A stretch of 64,000 nucleotides of DNA, from NCBI GenBank assembly GCA_021414205.1, contig JAIOOW010000002.1:406731-470730 (forward strand), in the 5' to 3' direction. Below the pieces are notes generated by a model. The model saw only the letters and a list, made by a program, of their open reading frames with translations, ran no database searches and was not told where the DNA came from. The position numbers and the translations under genes are program-made. Positions 43,401-51,569 of the stretch are shown one piece after another; positions within the stretch are counted from its first letter, which is position 1; every line of letters begins with the position of its first letter. Origin of the DNA: Candidatus Anderseniibacteriota bacterium. GTDB lineage: Bacteria > Patescibacteria > Andersenbacteria > UBA10190.

Positions 43401-44180
43401 TTTGATTTCTTGTTCCATATCCATCTTCTCAAAGATGGCGCGAATTGCTTCAGCACCAATTCCTGCAGTAAAGATGTGCCCGTACTTCAACGACAAATCT
43501 CGATATTCTACTTCAGAAATAATTGCGTGCTTTACAAGGCCTGTGATCTGGTCGATTGCAGCATCTTTTGCAGCATCGAGCTTATCAAGTTCGCTCTGCT
43601 CTTCTTCTGCAAGCGCTTCTTTCTTTTTATCTCGATCCTTTTCATCTTTTGGAACGCCGGCTCGAAGTTGTTTGTATCCATTCTTAATGGCTTCACGCTT
43701 AGAATCAGCTTCTCGGCCAAGTCGCTCAACTAATTCCTTCTTCTTATCCTCATCAACGCTCGTAATAATGTAAGACGCAAAGTAGACAACTTTTTCAAGT
43801 TTTCCTACGTTGATGTTCAAGAGAAGACCCATCTTCGAAGGCACGCCTCGCAAGAACCAAATATGAGACACCGGAGTTGCCAGCGTAATATGCGCCATGC
43901 GCTCACGTCGAACGATTGATCGAGTAACTTCCACACCACACTTATCACACACGATTCCCTTGTAACGGATTCTGCGATATTTTCCGCAGTAACATTCCCA
44001 ATCCTTTGTTGGGCCGAAAATTCTCTCGTCGAACAAACCGTCTTTTTCCGGTTTTTGTGTTCGGTAATTAATTGTTTCTGGTTTTGTAATTTCTCCATGC
44101 GACCATTCAAGCACAGCATCGGGAGATGCAAGCTTCAGCTTGATCGATGTGAAATCTGGTTTTTGTTCTTCGTAGTCCAT
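40473..44180 (-). CDS. rpoC: RNA polymerase subunit beta'
   Basis: 1235 aa, shorter than E. coli (1407) but complete. N-terminal zinc site CYCGKYRRIRYKGIVCDKCG, active-site FNADFDGDQMAVHVPLS with three Asp, trigger-loop region (SFKEGFNALEYFLSTHGTRK) and second zinc site SCLAPRGVCQVCYGWDLG. Directly follows rpoB with 12 nt between. Confidence 0.98.
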   Translation of the reverse strand: MDYEEQKPDFTSIKLKLASPDAVLEWSHGEITKPETINYRTQKPEKDGLFDERIFGPTKDWECYCGKYRRIRYKGIVCDKCGVEVTRSIVRRERMAHITLATPVSHIWFLRGVPSKMGLLLNINVGKLEKVVYFASYIITSVDEDKKKELVERLGREADSKREAIKNGYKQLRAGVPKDEKDRDKKKEALAEEEQSELDKLDAAKDAAIDQITGLVKHAIISEVEYRDLSLKYGHIFTAGIGAEAIRAIFEKMDMEQEIKSMEEDLVEASAAKEKRVMRRLALIRGLVDAKIRPEWMFITQLPVIPPDIRPMVQLDGGRFAASDLNDLYRRVINRNNRLKRLLELGAPEIITRNEKRMLQEAVDSLIDNSARRGSTTVNTTGQRRQLKSLADMLKGKQGRFRQNLLGKRVDYSGRSVIVVGPELQLHQCGLPKLMALELFKPFVIHELIERELAHNIRSASRLIEQGIPEVWDSLEQVTRTHKVLLNRAPTLHRLGIQAFQPVLIEGKAIQIHPMVTSPFNADFDGDQMAVHVPLSSQARYEADEIMLASHNLLKPADGQPSTSATQDIVLGIYYMTNVEAGAKGEGKAYASMSEAMMAYEVGELAVNAEITVRNPVDNKELVKTTLGRLMFFEICPDQDAFQNEALDKSKLKKIVSKTLSVYGQDRTAVFLDDMKKLGFNNATKSGLSWGMMDLTAPKDKAEIVGRGEVRVAEIRGQFDDGLLTEDERYRMVVSVWEQIREEMAVAAKGAFDPNGSVYTMVNSGARGSWGQTLQMVGMKGTVAGPTGKAVELPIKSSFKEGFNALEYFLSTHGTRKGMADTALRTATAGYLTRRLVNVAQDVVVHFEDCKDKEGALMTKADSEEVGTTLGKRSVGRYLADAVKDPKTGDVIMKKGDLIDLEKAAQIDKLDISEITIRSVVSCLAPRGVCQVCYGWDLGKNRLVAIGEAVGVIAAQAIGEPGTQLTMRTFHSGGASGDDITQGLPRVEELFEARIPKGEAIMSEIDGEVTVKKDKDEVKISVQGKKEGKDYMIPLNVTLNVKSGDVVIAGQQLTDGHMNVQSLYDAAGVRAVQRYILKEVQQVYAIQGETINDKHLEIIVRQMLSRIRIQDSGDTSLLPGRVVEWSELSAANTQAESEGKKPAHGDRLLLGITKVSLSTESFLAAASFMETARVLIDAAVAGREDHLMGLKENVIIGRLIPAGVGYRKPFNQYAPVAEKVAVEAVTEAPTEEKAE

Positions 44181-44192
44181 AGTGTGTGTGGG

Positions 44193-47100
44193 TTAGTTAC
44201 TAGGCGCTTGATGTTCTCGAGGAGGCTCTGCAGGAGCTTCTGCTTTACCCACTAGTTCGACATCTAGTGATAATCCTTTCAATTCTTTCACCAATACATC
44301 GAATGCAGCAGGAGTGTGCGGCGGCTGAATTTGTCCTCCTTTTACAATCGTTTCGTATGTCTTGCTTCGTCCGGCAACGTCGTCTGACTTCACCGTCAAA
44401 ATTTCTTGCAAGGTGTGAGCTGCTCCGTATGCTTCGAGCGCCCACACTTCCATCTCTCCAAAACGCTGTCCTCCGAATTGCGCCTTTCCTCCGAGAGGCT
44501 GCTGCGTAACAAGAGAGTACGGCCCTGTGGATCGCATATGGATCTTGTCTTCTACTAAATGATGAAGCTTTAAGATGTACATCACACCAACTGTTACTTT
44601 GCGATCGAACTTTACTCCGGACAATCCATCAAAGAGTTCCACTTTTCCATCTTCCGGGATTCCAGCTTCCTTTAACTGTTCCTGAATTTCAGCTTCCGTT
44701 ACTCCAGAGAATGCAGGAGATGCTGCGTGGAAGTCCAGCTTTGTAGCTGCCCACCCTAAGTGAGTTTCCAAAATCTGTCCGATGTTCATACGAGATGCAA
44801 CACCGAGCGGGTTCAATACTACGTCAACAGGTGATCCATCTTCGAGATATGGCATATCTTCCTCTGCAACAATCTTTGCGATAACACCCTTGTTTCCGTG
44901 TCTTCCTGCAAGCTTGTCTCCAACCTGCAACTTTCTGAACTGCGCAATGCTTACCTGGATTTGCTTAATAACTCCAGATGGAAGCTTATCACCGCCGTCA
45001 CGAGAGAAGATCTTAATATCTACAACTTTTCCTCGTTCTCCATGCTGTAAGTACAACGACGTATCTTTTACATCCTTTGCCTTTTCACCGAAGATTGCGC
45101 GAAGCAATCTCTCTTCAGGAGTTAAGTCTGTCTCACCTTTGTTGGTAACTTTTCCAACCAAGATATCGCCAGATCGAACTTCCGCTCCGATTCGAATTAC
45201 GCCCTCTTCATCAAGGTTTCGTAATTTTTCTTCGCTGACGTTCGGAATGTCTCGAGTTACAACTTCTGGCCCAAGCTTGGTATCGCGAACATCGATTGTA
45301 AAGTCTTCAATGTGAATTGAGCTAAATCGATCATCTTTAACAACTCGCTGTGAAATCACAATGGCATCTTCAAAGTTGTTTCCGTACCATGGCACAAACG
45401 CAACAAGCAGATTTTGTCCGAGGGACAATTCTCCTTTATCTGTAGCAGATCCGTCTGCAATCAATTGGCCTTTTTCAACTTTGTCTCCGATCTTTACCAG
45501 TGGGTGCTGCGTCATTGCAGTTGATTGGTTGCTTCGCTGGAAGTTCTGCAATCGGTATACTCGGCTTGATCCATCCTTTGTGGATACGCGAATATGCGTT
45601 GCGTCCAATTCCGTAACTTCTCCATCAACATCGGATAACACTACTTGTCCGGAATGATATGCACCGATAAATTCAAACCCTGTTCCAACTCGTGGAGCTT
45701 GCGGCTTCACGGAAGGTACTGCCTGACGTTGCATGTTTGATCCCATGAGTGATCGCTGGGCATCGTCGTGCTCGATGAACGGAACCATACCAGCACCAAG
45801 CGATAGAGATTGCTGTGGAGCAATGTCCATATATTCGACTTCTTGTGCGGACACTTCCATGAATTGTCCTTGGCGAGCGCGTGTTTCAATACGCTCGTTC
45901 ACGAACTTTTTATCTTTCGTAATCGGTTCAGCAGCTTGCGCAATAATACACTTGTCTTCTTGGTATGCATCCATGAACTCGATTTCATCCGTTACTTGCC
46001 CGTTCACAACTTTTCGATACGGAGTTTCAAGGAATCCATATTCGTTCAATCGAGAATACATTGCCATATGGCCTACCAACCCGATGTTCGGACCTTCCGG
46101 AGTTTCTACCGGACAAATTCGACCATAATGGCTTCGGTGAACGTCTCGAACTTCGAACCCTGCTCGGTTTCGATCAAGTCCTCCTGGCCCCATCGCATTC
46201 AAACGGCGCTTGTGCTCCACTTCTGACAATGGATTCGTCTGATCCATGAACTGAGACAGTTGAGAGCTTGTATAAAATTCTTTAATTGCAGCAATAATTG
46301 GTCGAGCGTTAATTAATTGAGACGGCGTCATACGCTCAACTTCCATAGTACTCATGCGATCCTTTGCAATGCGCTCCATTCGTACCAAGCCGATACGGAA
46401 CTTATTTTGGAGTTGCTCTCCCACCGGACGCACGCGACGATTTCCCAAATGGTCGATATCGTCAGCCGGTTCTTGTGTGTTGTTCAAACGAATCACTTCT
46501 GCGATAACAGCAGTTAAGTCTTCAATACGAAGTGTTCGGTATTCCGGAGTTTCTGGCACATCCAAGTTCAAGCGCTGATTAATTCTGTGACGCCCTACTT
46601 TTCCGAAATCGTATCGGTCAAATCGGAAGAACATGTCATGAATCATCTGCTTCGCGTTGGCAACCGTTGCCAAATCTCCTGGGCGAAGCCTCTTGTACAC
46701 TTCTTTTAATCCTTCTGCCTGGTTCTTGGAAACGTCTTTTGCAAATGTCTGCTTGATATATTGCATTTCCGGATTCGTATCAACTTCAGCAAACAGCTTC
46801 GCAATCTCTTCGTTCGTTTCAACGCCCATAGCGCGAAGAAGGGCCGTTACTGCAACCTTACGCTTTCGATCAATCTTTACATAAATAGCACCATCGGATG
46901 CAGTTTCTAATTCCAACCAAGCCCCACGATTTGGAATTACTTTTGCTCCATACCAATTTCGACCCTTACTTGTCGAAGAGGAGAAGAACACACCAGGGGA
47001 TCGGATCAACTGAGATACGATAACTCGCTCAACTCCGTTGATAATAAAAGTTCCTCGAGGAGTCATGATTGGGAACTCACCGAGGTATACTTCTTGCTCT

Positions 47101-47417
47101 TTTACTTCACCGGTTTTCTTATTTACAAATCGAACAGCGCATCGAAGAGGCGCTTCATATGTTGCGTTGCGATCGCGAGCAGTTTCTTCTGTGTGCTTCG
47201 GAGTATCAAGGTAATGATCTACGAAATGAAGTTCGAGACTTTCGGAATGATCTTCAATCGGAGAAATCTCTTTAAAAAGTTCCGCTAATCCTTCTTCAAA
47301 AAACCAGGCGTTGGAATCTAATTGAATCTGAAGGAGATTAGGAACTTGCGCTACGAGCCCGGAATGTCCGGAGAACGTTTTACGGATACGAATTGGCTTG
47401 GGGAATTCTTCGCTCAT
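44193..47417 (-). CDS. rpoB: RNA polymerase subunit beta
   Basis: 1074 aa (E. coli 1342). Signatures include GEFPIMTPRGTFIINGVERV, SQFMDQTNPLSEVEHKRRLNAM (rifampicin region; the S-Q-F-M-D-Q-x-N-P-L-S-E core is intact, predicting no resistance by target change) and GRICPVETPEGPNIGL, GRHGNKGVIAKI. ATG 47417 chosen: a longer frame begins inside the leader hairpin. Confidence 0.98.
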   Translation of the reverse strand: MSEEFPKPIRIRKTFSGHSGLVAQVPNLLQIQLDSNAWFFEEGLAELFKEISPIEDHSESLELHFVDHYLDTPKHTEETARDRNATYEAPLRCAVRFVNKKTGEVKEQEVYLGEFPIMTPRGTFIINGVERVIVSQLIRSPGVFFSSSTSKGRNWYGAKVIPNRGAWLELETASDGAIYVKIDRKRKVAVTALLRAMGVETNEEIAKLFAEVDTNPEMQYIKQTFAKDVSKNQAEGLKEVYKRLRPGDLATVANAKQMIHDMFFRFDRYDFGKVGRHRINQRLNLDVPETPEYRTLRIEDLTAVIAEVIRLNNTQEPADDIDHLGNRRVRPVGEQLQNKFRIGLVRMERIAKDRMSTMEVERMTPSQLINARPIIAAIKEFYTSSQLSQFMDQTNPLSEVEHKRRLNAMGPGGLDRNRAGFEVRDVHRSHYGRICPVETPEGPNIGLVGHMAMYSRLNEYGFLETPYRKVVNGQVTDEIEFMDAYQEDKCIIAQAAEPITKDKKFVNERIETRARQGQFMEVSAQEVEYMDIAPQQSLSLGAGMVPFIEHDDAQRSLMGSNMQRQAVPSVKPQAPRVGTGFEFIGAYHSGQVVLSDVDGEVTELDATHIRVSTKDGSSRVYRLQNFQRSNQSTAMTQHPLVKIGDKVEKGQLIADGSATDKGELSLGQNLLVAFVPWYGNNFEDAIVISQRVVKDDRFSSIHIEDFTIDVRDTKLGPEVVTRDIPNVSEEKLRNLDEEGVIRIGAEVRSGDILVGKVTNKGETDLTPEERLLRAIFGEKAKDVKDTSLYLQHGERGKVVDIKIFSRDGGDKLPSGVIKQIQVSIAQFRKLQVGDKLAGRHGNKGVIAKIVAEEDMPYLEDGSPVDVVLNPLGVASRMNIGQILETHLGWAATKLDFHAASPAFSGVTEAEIQEQLKEAGIPEDGKVELFDGLSGVKFDRKVTVGVMYILKLHHLVEDKIHMRSTGPYSLVTQQPLGGKAQFGGQRFGEMEVWALEAYGAAHTLQEILTVKSDDVAGRSKTYETIVKGGQIQPPHTPAAFDVLVKELKGLSLDVELVGKAEAPAEPPREHQAPSN

Positions 47418-47460
47418 GTAAGGATGATGAGTTAAAAAATGATATATAACGTAAAAGGCA

Positions 47461-47490
47461 CATCCCGCCTTCATTTCATATGAAGGGATG
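47461..47490 (-). promoter_or_regulatory. hairpin in rpoB leader
   Basis: Outer stem CATCCC (47461-47466) / GGGATG (47485-47490) and inner TTCAT (47470-47474) / ATGAA (47480-47484) with a 3-nt bulge. On the minus strand it is followed by TGCCTTTTACG. It lies about 45 nt upstream of the rpoB ATG in a leader of about 140 nt and could be an attenuator or mRNA-stability element. Confidence 0.6.
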
Positions 47491-47563
47491 CGCTAAAAAC
47501 TATTGTCTACTTGGCTTGATTGATGATGCACACAAATCTTGCTCGTCAAAGACGATACTATAG

Positions 47564-47592
47564 AGTATAGAAGGTGTGCATAAGTATGTCAA
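47564..47592 (-). promoter_or_regulatory. rpoBC promoter, full consensus
   Basis: Minus-strand TTGACA (47587-47592), 17-bp spacer, TATACT (47564-47569). The predicted start near 47557 gives a leader of about 140 nt, in contrast to the leaderless genes around it. Confidence 0.8.
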
Positions 47593-47624
47593 GGCATTTA
47601 AGCCCTTTTTGGAGGAAATCAAGC

Positions 47625-48005
47625 CTACTTTTCCACAGCTTGACCGTACTTCGGCTCCACTGCATCCACTTTTTCACCAGTTCGAGCGCTTTTCACAACA
47701 TCTTCTTCCGAATCCCCGGACACCACAGCAAGCTCCGCGCCGATGGCTTGGGCAAGGATTGTGGTCGTCACAATCCCAGTTCGAACCAACCCATAACTCC
47801 CCGGCCCGGCATGCACGGCAACGCGCGTAATATCTGTTTTTTGCTTTCCAAGCTCTTCTAATAACCCTCCAATATGCACCAAGAGATCCGTTCCCACTTT
47901 CGGCGTATTCTCCCATTCCCGCTTTCCCAGAACAGTAGTATCGTCAGCACATATAATTCGTGCCCTCGGGTGTGCGGTGTCGATGATGAGAATGAGTTGC
48001 TTCAT
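47625..48005 (-). CDS. tsaB: TsaB-like tRNA threonylcarbamoyladenosine protein, short
   Basis: 126 aa against about 230 in E. coli TsaB. N-terminal actin-like fold: LILIIDTAHPRARI, then ITRVAVHAGPGSYGLVRTGI, which matches the GPGSFTGLR motif with one change. The C-terminal half of the fold is missing. TsaB pairs with TsaD to make t6A37 in tRNA; the N-terminal half carries the dimer surface. Start overlaps the cupin stop (ATGA). Confidence 0.75.
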   Translation of the reverse strand: MKQLILIIDTAHPRARIICADDTTVLGKREWENTPKVGTDLLVHIGGLLEELGKQKTDITRVAVHAGPGSYGLVRTGIVTTTILAQAIGAELAVVSGDSEEDVVKSARTGEKVDAVEPKYGQAVEK

Positions 48006-48346
48006 ACCTGCGTATTCTGCTCCGAATTCCATTTTGGTTCAATAAATACAAATGTTTTTCCTTTACCCTCGATAGAATATGGCGTCCTTGGCTGAACATA
48101 CAATACGTCTCCGGCTTCAAGCTTTTGCTCCTTACCTCCAACATTCGCGCTAAATTCTCCATCGATAATAAACATAGCTTCCGTACAATATTCATTTTGA
48201 CGAGATCCTTGTTCCGGATACCTTCCATCTTGCTCTACATATGCACACGATAATCGATCTGTTGGAGAATCTGGATATAGATAGCACACTCCACCTGCGA
48301 TATCATATTTCTTTGCCTGATTTTGTTTAAATAGATAATTGTTCAT
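48002..48346 (-). CDS. cupin-domain protein
   Basis: 114 aa, single cupin barrel. Motif 1 region TEAMFIIDGEFSANVGGKEQKLEAGDVLYV and motif 2 region PRTPYSIEGKGKTFVFIEP; the usual metal histidines are mostly absent (only T/E/Q at these sites), so metal-dependent catalysis is doubtful. Sits between the M24 peptidase and tsaB with 4-nt overlaps on both sides. Substrate unknown. Confidence 0.75.
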   Translation of the reverse strand: MNNYLFKQNQAKKYDIAGGVCYLYPDSPTDRLSCAYVEQDGRYPEQGSRQNEYCTEAMFIIDGEFSANVGGKEQKLEAGDVLYVQPRTPYSIEGKGKTFVFIEPKWNSEQNTQV

Positions 48347-49440
48347 GGGATAAAAAATGATTGATTAAATTGAGTAATGTTTTCTTTCGTTCCATCTAGG
48401 TGAAACACGACAACATCCTCAATGCGAACACCTCCAACACCCGGACAATACAACCCTGGCTCCACCGTAAGCGCCATACCAGACTCAATCGCAACATCAC
48501 ATATTGCATTAATCCGTGGCCCCTCATGAACAGATAACCCCAGGCTATGCCCAGTACCGTGCATAAATCCTTTTTCTGGCGAAGTTGGATATCCGCGCTT
48601 TTTAAATGCATCGACAGTGCGAGCATGCACCGTTGAGCACACTTCACCAACTGCAACACTATCCGCAATTTCTTTTTGCACTTCCTGAACAGCTGTAAAT
48701 AATTCAGCCAACTCTTTACTCGGAGTTCCTTTCACAAACGTCCGCGTCATGTCTGCATAAAAGCCCGTTTTTTCTGAGCGTGGGAATATATCAATAATAA
48801 TTGCCTCATTAGGTAGAAGAGGCCCACTTCCTTCATCATGTGGACGGGCAGTCTGCTCACCCGATGCCACTATAATTCCGTCCGGACAATCATACCCTTG
48901 CTCTAATAAATGTGTTCGCAATCTGTGTTTTACATATTCGCTCGTCAAAACTTTTCCCCCAAACACAATAAAGCCTTTATCTATTATGCTTTGCGAAAGA
49001 ATATCGTATACAAGGGCAAACGCAGATTCATTCACACGCTGAGCTTCAATCATGTCAGTAATTTCTTGTTCTGTTTTTTTATCACGCTCAGATTCGTAAT
49101 CATGCACAACAAGAGCTATACCCGCGTCTTTCAATGCAGAAGCTAATGCATATGGCATATTTGGCGATATCTTTGCTTCCGTAATGCTAAAATGCTTCAA
49201 AATATTCACGAGTGTTTCGGAAAATGTTTTCTGCATGTACGGCTCTAACCGCTCAACTTGAATATCGTTTCCAGTGCGCTGTATTTTTTGTGACTGCACA
49301 TCATATTCTCGTGCATCAAAAAATACTTTTGACTTCTCACCATCAACAGCAAGATATATAAAAGAATCAGGAGCCGTTATTCCTGTTCTATGTAATATTT
49401 CTGGACCCTTTGCATCAACTAATACAAATGCTGTTTTCAT
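48343..49440 (-). CDS. M24-family metallopeptidase (Xaa-Pro aminopeptidase-like)
   Basis: 365 aa. C-terminal pita-bread domain with the five metal ligands: Asp in IIIDIFPRSEKTGFYADMT (two Asp), His in FMHGTGHSLGLSVHEGP, Glu in LTVEPGLY and Glu in GGVRIEDVVVF. The N-terminal creatinase-like domain is short. It would trim N-terminal residues before proline. TATGAT (49448-49453) ends 7 nt before the ATG; heads the operon with cupin and tsaB. Confidence 0.9.
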   Translation of the reverse strand: MKTAFVLVDAKGPEILHRTGITAPDSFIYLAVDGEKSKVFFDAREYDVQSQKIQRTGNDIQVERLEPYMQKTFSETLVNILKHFSITEAKISPNMPYALASALKDAGIALVVHDYESERDKKTEQEITDMIEAQRVNESAFALVYDILSQSIIDKGFIVFGGKVLTSEYVKHRLRTHLLEQGYDCPDGIIVASGEQTARPHDEGSGPLLPNEAIIIDIFPRSEKTGFYADMTRTFVKGTPSKELAELFTAVQEVQKEIADSVAVGEVCSTVHARTVDAFKKRGYPTSPEKGFMHGTGHSLGLSVHEGPRINAICDVAIESGMALTVEPGLYCPGVGGVRIEDVVVFHLDGTKENITQFNQSFFIP

Positions 49441-49447
49441 ATATATA

Positions 49448-49453
49448 ATCATA
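49448..49453 (-). promoter_or_regulatory. -10 element of M24 peptidase operon
   Basis: Minus-strand TATGAT ending 7 nt before ATG 49440; placed in the tail of the upstream terminator. Confidence 0.5.
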
Positions 49454-49468
49454 CAAGATAAAAAGATT

Positions 49469-49502
49469 CTGAATTGAAGAGCCTCCGTGCTCTTCAATTC
49501 AG
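49469..49502 (-). terminator. long-stem terminator after 466-aa gene
   Basis: Perfect 14-bp stem CTGAATTGAAGAGC (49469-49482) / GCTCTTCAATTCAG (49489-49502) with 6-nt loop; the minus-strand tail is AATCTTTTTATC. The stem is unusually long. Confidence 0.75.
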
Positions 49503-49508
49503 ATCAGC

Positions 49509-50909
49509 CTAATAGGCTCGCTTCGCACACAACACCGGAAGAGGTGCCCAGAATGCGTTAAACCGGTTCATCTCCGGTCGATCTCCGGCTAGGAAGATAA
49601 CGTTATCCCCCAAAGCTTCGCGATAGATACGCGCGACTGCCGCATATTCGCCTCCTTGCGAAAATACAATTTTTCGAACAGTAACGTCATCCATATCAAC
49701 CCCATGCCACCGCTCATAGAATGTGCGGTACTGGGACGGGATTCGCGCAATAACATTCGCAAGGTCTGGGTGGAGATCAGGCATCTTACCAAAATCCCCA
49801 GCGATCATTCGCTCCGTACACTCCAATGCAAAGACGCGAAAATTTCCGTTTCCACGCCGCACATCGAAAAGCTCCAACTCGATCGAAATATCACTTGGCA
49901 TCAATGATTGAAACGCATCAAGCGAGCACTGACATCGCCGAATAAATTCCTGGCGATCAACACCCACCCTTTGCAGCACCACCTCCGAATCGGCTTCGAA
50001 GTCTCCGATACCGATCACAAATCGATGCTTAAGCCCAAGTCCTGCAAAGAAGCGAGAAAGCCCTGGGATGATTCGCGCAAATTGCCTTGCGACTAACCCA
50101 ACACCTTCACCCAAACCATCAAACGTGTACTGATAAGGCACCAACGGATTGCCCGTTTCCACGTACGCATAATCAGGGCAGAATGCTCCAGCAAGTACGA
50201 TCTCCTTACCGCACTTACCATCCTCGACAACAGCGCGAAGAGCACGAGTCATCGTTTCAGAAGGAATGAGCATCTGCAGATCAAGTAGTAGTTCTGCGAA
50301 TTGCAATCCAAGCTCATCGCCAAATACTGAGCGAAGTGGTCCAGCAGAACGCATTACATGTCCCTGGAATTTCGCGGGCTCGACCCCCTGCACAGCTCTA
50401 TAAACTGACATAGGATTACCGTCTTTTCGCGTCATTCCAACTGGGGCAATGGGTTGTTTTTCGAAATGAAGCGTTCGATGGTCTGGATTCAAGACACGCC
50501 TTCCATCTATCTCAACCTTTGCGTCCCTGTCCTGAAAATGTTGCCAACCCTTGTACTCAACTTGGAGAACTCCAGGGAAAGAAAGACTGAACAATCGATA
50601 CAACAACCAGTTCCTAGGTGGTTGTCCAGGACCGTTCTTGAGCTCAATACCCAACCTCTGAGACAGCGCTGTATTACTCTTCACGTCCCCGATAGTAAAA
50701 TACTCTAACGGACGCCAATTCTTTGCACTGCTAACATCTACCAAATCCCAATATGTCGTAACCTCGCCTTGATCCATGCCGAGCGCAAGCAGAGTCTGCT
50801 CGAATTCCGAACGATTCCCATCGTATCGGAGTTGCCCAACTTTTCGAGCAACATCAAAGAACACTCGGACTTCGCTTGCAAATCCGTTCTGACCATTTGT
50901 TGCACTCAT
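49509..50909 (-). CDS. hypothetical protein, 466 aa, SD-led cassette
   Basis: Soluble protein without signal peptide or membrane span. ATG 50909 is preceded by GGAAGGAG at about 7 nt, a strong ribosome site. Composition is Arg-rich and Lys-poor compared with most neighbours. Recognisable stretches are few: LLYRLFSLSFPGVLQVEYKG, AGAFCPDYAYVETGNPLVPY and FVIGIGDFEADSEVVLQRVG. The last half may be an alpha/beta domain with a CPDY motif. I do not recognise the family. It stands alone behind an unusual leader (mini-ORF plus hairpin) and a strong terminator. Confidence 0.8.
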   Translation of the reverse strand: MSATNGQNGFASEVRVFFDVARKVGQLRYDGNRSEFEQTLLALGMDQGEVTTYWDLVDVSSAKNWRPLEYFTIGDVKSNTALSQRLGIELKNGPGQPPRNWLLYRLFSLSFPGVLQVEYKGWQHFQDRDAKVEIDGRRVLNPDHRTLHFEKQPIAPVGMTRKDGNPMSVYRAVQGVEPAKFQGHVMRSAGPLRSVFGDELGLQFAELLLDLQMLIPSETMTRALRAVVEDGKCGKEIVLAGAFCPDYAYVETGNPLVPYQYTFDGLGEGVGLVARQFARIIPGLSRFFAGLGLKHRFVIGIGDFEADSEVVLQRVGVDRQEFIRRCQCSLDAFQSLMPSDISIELELFDVRRGNGNFRVFALECTERMIAGDFGKMPDLHPDLANVIARIPSQYRTFYERWHGVDMDDVTVRKIVFSQGGEYAAVARIYREALGDNVIFLAGDRPEMNRFNAFWAPLPVLCAKRAY

Positions 50910-50955
50910 GGCACAACTCCTTCCTTTTGTGTGAAACGAACACCACTAAACACTA

Positions 50956-50981
50956 AAGCTCCCGGTTGTATCCGGGAGCTT
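50956..50981 (-). promoter_or_regulatory. stable leader hairpin upstream of 466-aa gene
   Basis: Ten-bp stem AAGCTCCCGG (50956-50965) / CCGGGAGCTT (50972-50981) with a 6-nt loop. On the minus strand the stem is followed by TAGTGTTTAGTGG, T-rich but not a clean T-run. It lies between the mini-ORF and the 466-aa ORF and could be an attenuator. Confidence 0.6.
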
Positions 50982-51016
50982 ATGGAAATATCCTTATTGA
51001 AACAAAGATCCTACCA

Positions 51017-51103
51017 TTAACTTCCGGAATATGTATGCATAAACAGCACGTTCCAGCGCTTTGCCAGCACGAGCGATGCATACATATGGGTAATGGCGTT
51101 CAT
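51017..51103 (-). CDS. 28-aa leader mini-ORF within an inverted repeat
   Basis: ATG 51103 lies 7 nt after CAGTAT, the leaderless spacing used across the window. The 28-codon frame begins MNAITHMYASLVLAKRW. A perfect 12-bp inverted repeat lies inside it (51029-51040 and 51076-51087, ATATGTATGCAT / ATGCATACATAT), so the message would fold into a stem around 35 nt unless ribosomes hold it open. Suggests a leader peptide controlling the downstream gene. Confidence 0.4.
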   Translation of the reverse strand: MNAITHMYASLVLAKRWNVLFMHTYSGS

Positions 51104-51110
51104 TGATTTC

Positions 51111-51139
51111 ATACTGTTACTTAGAATAAAGGAATTCAA
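51111..51139 (-). promoter_or_regulatory. promoter of 466-aa gene and its leader
   Basis: Minus-strand TTGAAT (51134-51139), 17-bp spacer, CAGTAT (51111-51116). Predicted start at the mini-ORF ATG; about 195 nt to the main ORF. Confidence 0.5.
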
Positions 51140-51151
51140 AAAAATATTCAA

Positions 51152-51187
51152 ACAAAAAAAGAAAACAGCCCTTTCCTAAGAGCTGTT
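51152..51187 (-). terminator. rho-independent terminator after 102-aa membrane gene
   Basis: AACAGC (51164-51169) / GCTGTT (51182-51187), 12-nt loop, followed on the minus strand by TTCTTTTTTT. Confidence 0.85.
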
Positions 51188-51209
51188 CGAAAAAAGCATT
51201 GACATGGTT

Positions 51210-51518
51210 TCAGACGCACATACTTGGGGGTGTAATCCGCGTACCTGAGTAGAAGATTGCACCGGCACTGACCCCTGCAAGAAGCATGCAAGCCAGCGCC
51301 ATAAGGACAACTGGCAGGAATCGCTTTCGGGATTCCTTATCAGGACCTCGCAAGTACATGTACGAGCCATACACAAGCAGCACCGCCGACAGAAGGGCAG
51401 CACACGCCGAGAGTCCGCCCGTGATAAGCAGTCTTTCAAACGGCAAATACACTTCTTTGATGCCCATGTCCGGAAGCATCCACATCAATTCATCAATAAT
51501 GGTAACTGGGCGCGCCAT
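51210..51518 (-). CDS. small two-span membrane protein, SD-led cassette
   Basis: 102 aa with two hydrophobic helices (LLITGGLSACAALLSAVLLV and VVLMALACMLLAGVSAGAIF) joined by a basic loop (RGPDKESRKRF). GAAAGAG sits 5 nt before the ATG. Own TTGACA promoter and terminator. The plan of two helices with a charged loop resembles the small TrbC/VirB2-like pilin family but the sequence evidence is thin. Function unknown. Confidence 0.72.
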   Translation of the reverse strand: MARPVTIIDELMWMLPDMGIKEVYLPFERLLITGGLSACAALLSAVLLVYGSYMYLRGPDKESRKRFLPVVLMALACMLLAGVSAGAIFYSGTRITPPSMCV

Positions 51519-51569
51519 GGCACTCTTTCTATAGACGAGGGAAAGGAGCAGGGGTAACTGATCTTTTTT

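Noticed and set aside
43003..43773. 256-codon plus-strand frame opposite rpoC
   Set aside because: Ser/Arg-rich antisense shadow of a highly conserved gene.
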